A DNA stretch of 64,000 nucleotides from Pelodera strongyloides (Eukaryota; Nematoda; Chromadorea; Rhabditida; Rhabditidae): assembly GCA_036852015.1 (NCBI GenBank), contig JAANDG010000472.1, positions 1 to 64,000 on the forward strand, read 5' to 3'. Below, one piece after another: positions 56,192 through 64,000 of this stretch. How positions within the stretch are numbered: the first letter of the stretch is position 1; the number at the start of each line of letters is the position of its first letter. The notes under the pieces were generated by a model. That model was given only the letters and a program-made list of their open reading frames with translations. It was not told the DNA's origin and searched no databases. Both the position numbers and the translations under genes were made by a program.

Positions 56192-57028
56192 TCACATCGT
56201 CGGCAGAAGGTTGGAAATCATCAGCGAGTTCGTCTGATCGTAGATCGCTTCGAGTTCGTTGACAGCCCACGTCAGTTCCCTTTCCACCTCTCTAGCGTGC
56301 GCGCTGATTTTGTAAACAATCATTCCGGTGATCACCGTTGGACCTCCCAGCAAAAACAAACCACCAAACACTCCTGCACTCATAATTCCGACCTTCCTCA
56401 AGTTGCTATTCCAACTGCCCTCTTCTTTGATGCATTGGAAGAATGAATAGGCCGGCTTCCGAGCCTCCTCTTCATTCCAGCCGTGGCAGTGATAGCCCGT
56501 GATCAAGTTCGCCACCGCCTCCAGTCGTGCCGGGATGTTGTGCTTCCGAAGGTCGGCGTGCACTTTAGGGTTTGATGACCGCGAACAGTTCTCTGAAAAA
56601 AGGCCGATTTCTGCGGCGAATAAATAATGTACAAAAAAGTGACCGTCGGTAAAATTGAAGAAAATTATTCCTATGCCAGATATTTGAGTAAAATATCTAC
56701 ATGCTTTAGTATCTACAGGAAAACCCGTTAGAATAACCAAAAAGGCCCATTCAAATGAAGCGAGTCTCATATTTTAACAAGCCGCGCCCATTTCAATTTT
56801 ACTTTCTATCTAGCATAGGCAAACAAAGTACTCAAATGAAACAGACAAAAACTACGCCTTTTCTAAGCATAGTCCCAAGAAGTTGTTCAGCTTACCGAGT
56901 GTAGTTTGCAGCACACATATATCGCCAATGGTACGCTGACGGAATTTGCGCCGAATTTTTTCCTTCACCTCATTTTCAGCGTTCTGAAGATAGAGCGCGA
57001 TTTGCTTTGCGTATGAAACGTAGTCCAT
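56192..57028 (-). CDS. Small single-pass membrane protein, unknown family
   Basis: Two exons 56896-57028 and 56192-56592; 177 aa. The start is supported by TTCTAG directly before the ATG. The N-terminal region (MDYVSYAKQIALYLQNAENEV) is amphipathic helical, followed by a basic patch KEKIRRKFRQR. Residues 75-110 hold several Cys/His/Trp (GYHCHGW, FFQCI). A hydrophobic segment about 112-141 (GVFGGLFLLGGPTVITGMIV) is the only membrane span, and the tail from 142 is a charged helix (REVERELTWAVNELEAIYDQ). The frame is open further upstream of 56592 but a TTTTTTCAG acceptor and the phase match support the splice. I do not recognise the family. Confidence 0.6.
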
Positions 57029-58625
57029 CTAGAATAGTACAAAATATACCGACTTCTGATAGACGAACAGCTAGGGTTTTTGGTTCCTAAAAAGTTCCAA
57101 ATTCGGTGAGCATAAGAAGCTCTTAGAATTCCTAAAGCTTTTCTGCGGTCCGAATTCGGAGATTTCTCGGAACTTCTCCGGAAATACTCTGGCTGCTTCT
57201 CAGACTGCTCAGGCTGCAGACATTCACGACGGAAGCATTTGGAAGTTTTGCGGAACTTCTTCGGAGAATTTTCAAAACAGTTCCGCATCTCCAGTTCCGA
57301 GAAATCTCTGAATTTGGACGGCAAAAAAGCTTGGACACTAATCGTAAGAGCTTTTATGCTGTCCTAATTTTGAATTTCTTCGGAAAACTAACTGAGAGCC
57401 GTACTAACTTCGCTGAAACTTGACCCATAATGTAAGTGACCATACTCTACTCTACTCTGGGCCAATCTATTGGCTCCCCCACCAAGGACAGAAGCACAAT
57501 ATTACTACAGGAATAACATAAACTTGAAACATTAAAAAATAATAAGAGCCGGAAGATGTGATATAAGCGTGCTCAATGTGTAACACATGCGACGAGAGGC
57601 ACATGCCTGATATAGCATTTATTTTTATTGCGCAATATCTCTTGCATTGCGCCACGATCCACACCATATAAGGTGTGGATCGTGGATCTCCTAACGTGTT
57701 TTTTTTTAATCATGGAAACACTCAAGGTTATGATAATTGTGTGTAGATTAGATTAGTGGGTCACTTACACCTATGGGTCAAGCTTCATCCGTTCGGGACA
57801 TGGGACATTTGGGACTTCCATTCGGCCTTCGATGAAAATTAATATATTCAGTCTAATAATCGTGAAGGAATTTGCATACACTAGACTGGTCGTTATACCG
57901 CTTTAGTTTTCCGAAGAAGTTCCAAATTCGGACAGTTCTCAGAATTCCTAGTTTTTGGTGTCCGAATTCACAGAACTTCTTCAAAACATTTTCCACAGTA
58001 TTTCGCAATTCGGAAAATTGTCGAAAAATCTTTTGAACACTCCTTTCACTAAATGTGAAAGATTACATCGAGTAACCTGAGGGATACACATAGTGTCTCA
58101 ACACAAATCAACGAAGGGAAACTATACATGATTAATATTTACTTAACATGATGCTAAAAAGAGCAACCATTAACTTTAGACTACTGTCTATCAATGTAAT
58201 TTACTGGCAATCTTAACACGAAAACTATAAGAATCTAGAGGCAAATGAAGTGTACAACTAAAGGGTCGAGTTCACAATTTTCTGACAAAATAACTCTAAC
58301 ATGAAGTTGCCACTGCCCTTGAGAATAAATAATAACTATAAGTGTAATATGGTTATGCAAATTAAGTGAGACCATAACAAGTAATTATCTGAGATTAAGA
58401 ACCCGAAGGGAAAATAATTGTGCAAAAAGCGAGATTATGCGAGGTAAAAAAAGCGAGATCAGTATGTTAGTTGAGCATAGATTTGATTGAGATCCACATA
58501 AATGTGGTTCAAAATCAATAAATTAATGAATAAAAGAAATCAATACAAGGATAAAGAGGAAACACACTTACTTTTACAATGGTTAGTGGTTAGCGTGTTA
58601 TACATTAAAATAACTTCCCATAGCT
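57029..58625. other. Intergenic region with foldback and hairpin
   Basis: Between two minus-strand genes. About 57,060-57,420 holds inverted Ser/Glu-box-like DNA repeats (CCGAATTCGGAGATTTCTCGG against GTTCCGAGAAATCTCTGAAT), echoed at 57,905-58,010. A hairpin lies at 57652-57685 and a TTAAAGCG-family half element near 57,885-57,903. The open frame across 57,000-57,320 follows the inverted repeat and is not taken as a gene. Confidence 0.45.
57652..57685. repeat. Perfect 14-bp-stem hairpin
   Basis: CCACGATCCACACC, loop ATATAA, GGTGTGGATCGTGG. Confidence 0.8.
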
Positions 58626-61600
58626 CTACTCCTTTGTCAAAGAACTATCGTTGTTGGATGGCGCGGTGCACGAAGAAGTAGAAGAGTGGAGAATCGAGTA
58701 TAATTTGAGTATGATATTCATCCACTGTACCCAATCACCGTTTGAAAGAAGCTGAAACATTGTGCACATACATACTATACAACTGACGTACCCAATGACT
58801 GTTTTTGGTTTGCTACAACTGACGCATTGACGCATACAACTGCCGTATCTTCATTGACTGTTTTTTGGTTTGCTATAAGCTCTTGTCGCGGTTTCTACGA
58901 GTTCATGACGATGATAAAAGAAGAATGTTTCATTAACTTGTCAAAAATCTAATTTTAATTTTATTCATTGACGAGGCAAGTTTGCTATAGAGAAAAACGA
59001 AATAATTGCCGAAACCACAGAAGAACCGTCGTCGGCCCTCCACCACCAAATGTTTTTTTTTACCGAAATCCATACTGACTGGTTCGTGACCATTTGGTCA
59101 CCATCTCATGACAGTTTTTGATGAAACTTGGTCACTAAATGGGCAGGCCCACGAAAAAACCAGTGAACCATACCCAGCTGGGTTCACCCATTTCCTATGT
59201 AGCCAACTGCTCACCTCTTCAGTAACTCCTTCGAGCCCGATCTCTCGACTTAGGTTGACCGCTAATGTTGTACAGTCTCCCTGAATGAGCAATTCGGTTG
59301 GAATAAATTGGAACCCACCAAAACAATACAGTATTACAGGATACAAATAAGCAACAGTACACCGAGAAGTAGAAGACCATACCTCGCGGATACAAACTAT
59401 AAGATGGACAGGAAAACTACAGTAAGCTTGAACCACAAATAATTGTCTCTATCTCTATTTACCTGAAGATTATCCCTCGACACGAGGTGCGGTTTATGGG
59501 CGTGAATAATGGTGCACAAAGCCTTCCCATCGGACCAATCACTACTGAAGTTCGTCACGTTCAACCACGCATAAGGACTGATTCTGAAATTGCAGTCCAT
59601 ACATATGCAACTTGGCGGGACTAACCCCAACTTTCTAAAGACGAGATTCATAAACACCAAATCCGCTCTCCAGTCGTTACTTTGCAAATATATGGATTCT
59701 CTACCGTATTTATGGAGGTGTAATGAAGAGTTTTGTACGGAAATAGGAAGAGGCACTAACGCACTGATCAATCTGAGCTTGCAACGCAGCAAATGAAGTC
59801 AGGTCGGCTGAAAGAGCAGTGACCTAAATTTAAACCTCTAAACGTAACGTAATCCTTAATAAGTGTTTCCACTCACACTGTCTGCACCCATCTGAGAAGT
59901 GCATTCCTCCTCGTACCACATGCTCCATACATATCCAGAAGCTGTTCCCACACCTTTTCCATTTCATCCTGACACGCATCATCGGAACGACTACGGTATC
60001 TGAAGAGCTTATATAGTTTCAGAATAAACTAAATGAGACTACGGCATCTGAAGAGTTTGATCAGCATAAACTAAATGTCATATTCTGGGAATTTTACACA
60101 AAGCTTTTCATAACATACCACGCAGTCCAGTTATTGTACTCGTTTCCTATGGTAATGTGGGACACACCAAGAAAAAGATGCCCATTTGATTTAAAAGTAA
60201 CATATAGCCAAGTACTTGTTCAATTGCAGTTCGGCTTCAGACGCGGTCCGTTCGGCCACTCTCACAGCAACCAGCATATCTCTCATAAGGTTCTTCCACT
60301 CTTCTCGCTCGATCTAAACTTTAGAATAAGACGACAAGACGACAACGTTAAGAGTAGAAGATATAGAAGACCTACCAAGCAGCAGTATCTCTGTATCTCA
60401 TATTATAACTAACTATTCAAATGGTTTCAAACAATCGTTGACGAAGAAAAGTCACAGTACATTCTTCATTTGTCTTTTAGTGAGTTCGTAACTTGGAAAA
60501 CGTCTGAGTGTTAGACATTTGAATGGTAAACACACCTCTCTCTCCTGTTCGATTCGTGCCATTTTCGACTTGAGACCGTAATTTTCCTTCCTGAATTGAA
60601 AAAAAGAACACTTACAGAACAGATAATGTAACTCCCTAATTCAGCATGACCATCGAGGAGTCCTATAGCACACCCTATTGTATATGAAGACGAAAAATTA
60701 TTTCAACTTACCGTATTCGCAATAGCTCATCGACTACGGTATCACACGAACCATCAGCCACTTCTTGTTTATTTTCTTTATTTTCGACGCTCTGCCATCC
60801 TACCGATTGCCGTCTGAAAAGAAGAGTTCTGGAAGAATATATATAAAACATATATCTTCGTTTCGCGTAAGACACAACACACCTAATATTAATCAAGAAT
60901 ATAGAAGTTATCAAAATCCGTCTTATTACAGTAAGACAATCCTTCCCCATTCAAAGCTTTAGAAGATTCCAGAAGTTCTATTTAACTGATTCCCTGCGCT
61001 CCAATAGGGCGGTTCTTCCCGTTTCTAGATCTACACAGAAACCTAATTCTACATGCTTAACTCCATGTGTGTGATACTTGGATGTCTGAATAGTGATAGA
61101 TAAACCTACTTGTTGTTGATGTTGTTGACCGTGCGTGCCTCGTCCAACTCTCCCCATAATCTTTCATTCTCTGCCGTCAGTCCAGCCTTCTCTTCTTCTG
61201 TCTCTACAAGTCGGCACTCAACCCTCGATAGACGTTCTTTTAACTGAAACACTCTGCCCATGCACCATAATTTAGACAAACTAGTCACTTCGGTTCCTCA
61301 ACTAGTTTGGCTACCTCTACATCGGGATACACTGTACCTTCAGTACTTCACCACAACCACTCATTCGGTACTAAATCACTAAATATGACGCTAAATTGAC
61401 AAAATCACTTTGCCCCGTAACTGCATATATGTGAATACCTGTTTCAGTTCGCAAAGCGTTGCTTGAAGTTCTTCTGTATCTGAGAGAATCAGGTGTTCAC
61501 GGTGTCCGTTTTCGTTCGTATCTTTCTGGAAAAGTACATCATAACCAGAATACCGCGCATCAACACGTGAGTTCTTGTGCCAATCTCGTCGTACTAAAAT

Positions 61601-62170
61601 CACTGTATTCACTGCACTTCCTTCTCACCGTATGAAGTCCAAATACCCTCTAATCAAGTAATGTTCTTCTTACCTTTTCCAGGCTTCTCTTCCTCTTCGG
61701 TTCGAACAGTCCCTTTCTTTCCTTTACCAGCGAGCTAGTGACATTCTCCCGAGGACTACCTGAAGTACAACATATGTACATCACACAATACATGTATCAC
61801 ATCAAGCAGTCATATAAACATACAGTAAGTTGGTCAATCTTTCGCGTAGACTTCTTTGCACGGAAAATTACGGTACAGTTATACACCTAGGGGTACTTGA
61901 GAATCTCTATCTGTATGTACTAGAAACCCAGAATTAGGACTAAGCGTTCGCAATCGTTCGCAATGATCACAAAGATACAGCAGTAATGTTAGTTTCGTGA
62001 TACAGTACAGATTACATGGTAGCTGCAAATTAGATACCTCGCCCTCCTGCCGATGCACATCTGTATCTGGGTGACGATTTCAAACGACTGTGTCGGGGAG
62101 TTCTCACAGTAACACACGACGTCCTCGGCACCACTGGAGAGACATCAGGGAGTAACGCGGACGAGGACAT
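58626..62170 (-). CDS. Cytospin-like coiled-coil and calponin-homology protein
   Basis: Eleven predicted exons, high to low: 62038-62170, 61674-61759, 61439-61525, 61110-61243, 60712-60813, 60536-60590, 60216-60313, 59877-59999, 59463-59583, 59215-59280, 58626-58751; 376 aa, phases agree. The N-terminal 70 residues are Ser/Arg-rich. Coiled-coil segments follow (LKERLSRVECRLVETEEE; EREEWKNLMRDMLVAVRVAE, a segment typical of cytospins). A complete CH domain spans about 258-358: GTRRNALLRWVQT, NVTNFSSDWSDGKALCTIIH, LSREIGLEGVTEE, DWVQWMNIILKLYSIL. Cytospins (SPECC1/SPECC1L) link actin and microtubules; this protein is much shorter than human SPECC1L (about 1,117 aa). AGCAG ends 2 nt before the ATG. 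N-terminal exons are least certain. Confidence 0.75.
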
Positions 62171-62991
62171 GCCTGCTATTTGTATCATAATACGCATTCC
62201 TCTACCGCACGTACATTCAGAACTCAGAATTTCTTTCGTTTCGAAATTACGATTACAGTAATTCGATGGACAAAATCTTTAAGGTTTCATAAACTACACC
62301 ATAATTTCAGAATGAAAATAGCAATCGTAGAAGATATACAAGGATATCCAGGGGAAGTACACTCAACAAAAGCTACACTGCGAAAAGTTGGTCAAATTTA
62401 TTAGTCAACAATCGATACCTAGCAACAAGACGGAGAACGATAATAATAATAAAAACTACAGTAATCAACTCACTATATACGTATGCATGTACAGTATATA
62501 TACAAAACGGATGATTCCGATATCACGATAAATATATTAATTAGGTCCATCCCATACACTTCCTAAACATAGAGAAACGGAGTAAAAGCCACTATAACCA
62601 AGTATAAGTAAGAAAATTTGGCGCTTGAAATGAAGGGCTATCATGGATTACAACTTACAATTCATAAAATAAAAATACACCGGATTAACAAGAACAACCA
62701 GACTAACAAAAACAGTACTTTCGAATTTTCGAGTGTAAGAAAGGATAGAGATGAAGTACAGAAGGGTTGCAGCCTGTGCAAAATAGAAAATGAAGAGATT
62801 CGAGCTAGCACTACACAATAGCAATACAACGAGCTTCCTTGATTCGCATTAAAGATACAATTGCAGTCAACGACAGACTCAAAACCAACACGTAACACTT
62901 CTATATGATTTAACTTCGGAATAGACTAGTCTGAAGAAATGTACAGGAATCAAACCCTTGAATCAGCCTACAATCTTCAAACCACTAACTA
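62171..62991. other. Spacer between two minus-strand genes
   Basis: AT-rich; no gene, tRNA or clear repeat seen. It should hold the upstream region of the cytospin-like gene and the 3' end of the gene to its right. Confidence 0.4.
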
Positions 62992-64000
62992 CTAAGAAGT
63001 TGTGTGGAGGCCACATAAGGGACACTGGAAGACAGGGATAGGAAGTGAAGTCTCCGATCCAGCCTCCATATACGAAATCTGAGACTGCATTGATGAGAAT
63101 GGCAGGAAGAACCTACAATCCGAGAGAAAATGATACAATCAAATCCTAAATTCAACCAAAATAAGTTATCAGAATAGTAGTCACTGGAACAAGAACACTC
63201 CATAATAATATCAAACATACGCTACAAGAAACATCGCACTTTGGATACAAAAAAACACCCATAAGAAAACGAGAGAAATCTCACCAATTCATTCACTTAC
63301 GCAAACACATTTACATTTCTAGAAACCAAGCGAATGAAACTATAGACTCACTTTATATTACAATGCATACACGATGCACTGTCCAGTTCCTGAGCAACCT
63401 TTTGAAGTCCTTTCTGATTTTTGTACCTAAAATTGCGAATTGTCACACTTTCACTGTCGGAATATTCTAGCATATACCTTCAACTAATACTGTAACCGAA
63501 AACCGTAAGTACGACAGTAAGACTGTCGCTGTCCTTCATTAAACACGTTAAAGCGAACTAACAACCCGTTTTTGAAACGTATTGGGGCCTGAATATTCCC
63601 ATATATTGTACGCAAACAAAAATAACAGCCTACTCATCGTGCAGTAATTTGCATACACTACATCGGAATACAACGAAACCCATGCTTTTCAAAATTCGAC
63701 GTTATACGGCTCTAAAAACAGTTCTCAAAAACCCAAAACTTTCGCTTCCTAGTAGTTATTTTCAAAAACCATGATCACGTTCCATTATCCACGCTTACAG
63801 TTGAGTCTAGTGGGGTAACCTGGTAACCAGTAAAAGTCATTGTATCATTATTATACAGTATCGCTTGTAAATTCCTTCAACCCTCGCTGAGAATCAATTC
63901 AATCAAAGAATTAACACAATACCACACTCACTTTCTATTATCCAGTCTGAACTGCGAACAGTTGAGTCGTGTAAGGTAGTCAGTCCCAGTGACTGAGATG
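62992..64000 (-). CDS. 3' end of an unidentified gene, 5' part outside the window
   Basis: Three joined exons, high to low: from beyond 64,000 to 63932, 63352-63426, 62992-63112, ending in TAG. The splice phases agree (2, 2, then stop). Visible protein: YLTRLNCSQFRLDNRK, then KNQKGLQKVAQELDSASCMH with a C-x-x-C pair, then a Ser-rich stretch and a second C-x-x-C (FQCPLCGLHTTS) at the C-terminus. Two Cys pairs about 35 residues apart could bind zinc. The family is not recognised. Confidence 0.45.
63545..63712. repeat. TTAAAGCG-family element, degenerate
   Basis: GTTAAAGCGAACTAACAACC at the left, then GTTTTTGAAACG and a CCCATATATTGTACGCAAA block shared with the intron 2 elements of the Lys/Glu genes; the right end (AAAATTCGACGTTATACGGCTC) is degraded. 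Confidence 0.5.

Noticed and set aside
56965..57324. Overlapping minus-strand frames of 119 and 68 codons
   Set aside because: They run along an inverted repeat and into the first exon of the membrane protein in another frame; the composition reflects the repeat.
59765..59823. Candidate exon VTALSADLTSFAALQAQ between the CH-domain exons
   Set aside because: Including it would insert residues into the first CH helix loop. Skipping it gives the same spacing as human cytospin and consistent phase.
60121..60149. Candidate 29-nt exon in the cytospin-like gene
   Set aside because: It introduces an immediate stop in the required phase; the flanking exons join correctly without it.

Overview
The window is eukaryotic and almost certainly from a nematode. 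Its genes are made of many small exons with short introns and T-rich acceptors ending in TTTCAG or TTTTAG. Nine of the ten gene types whose start is in the window have such an acceptor 0-21 nt upstream of the ATG, as expected for spliced-leader trans-splicing. Coding regions were assembled by hand from splice signals, reading frame and recalled family alignments. No database search was possible, so exact splice sites are predictions.

Left third (1-31,240): a tandem array. The basic unit is a small secreted, Pro- then Lys/Glu-rich protein gene on the + strand (four copies, A-D) facing a BBS7 gene on the - strand. Unit 1 is about 7,563-18,344 and unit 2 about 18,964-31,231; inside unit 2 a 3,257-bp segment carrying the Lys/Glu gene is duplicated again. 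Both BBS7 copies (12,094-17,845 and 24,925-30,748) are open over 17 exons but stop after the first part of the GAE domain, about 240 residues short of human BBS7. Further BBS7 3' fragments sit beside copies A and C. Copy A's unit is cut by a CR1/Jockey-like LINE (about 3,153-7,340) with ORF1, a possible -1 frameshift heptamer at the ORF1 stop, and a frameshifted ORF2. Copies A and B of the Lys/Glu gene are intact; C and D are broken or badly read.

Middle (32,029-41,972): a KLHL10-like BTB-BACK-Kelch gene of 16 exons. Its third intron carries a Penelope-like retroelement with an N-terminal GIY-YIG domain followed by the RT (the Naiad/Chlamys domain order), a hammerhead-ribozyme-like motif in the 3' flank and 32-bp flanking direct repeats.

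Right third (44,090-64,000): a compact gene-rich region. DNA polymerase eta (-, with a C-terminal UBM and PIP-like box), ribosomal protein S15A/uS8 (-), JMJD4 (+), a METTL21A-like methyltransferase (-), a COMM-domain protein (+), a small single-pass membrane protein (-), a short cytospin-like coiled-coil/CH protein (-), and the 3' end of an unidentified gene (-) running off the right edge.

Introns and spacers are seeded with non-autonomous DNA elements. The commonest are palindromic elements with ends like TTAAAGCGAAATA...CCGG; others are a TTCACCAC-ended family in long and short forms, TA-flanked Tc1/mariner-type elements and large foldbacks. Several tRNA-like sequences look like pseudogenes or SINE heads. 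The genes are mostly unrelated housekeeping or cilium/actin functions with no operon-like clustering. The unusual parts are the Lys/Glu-BBS7 array and the two retroelements.
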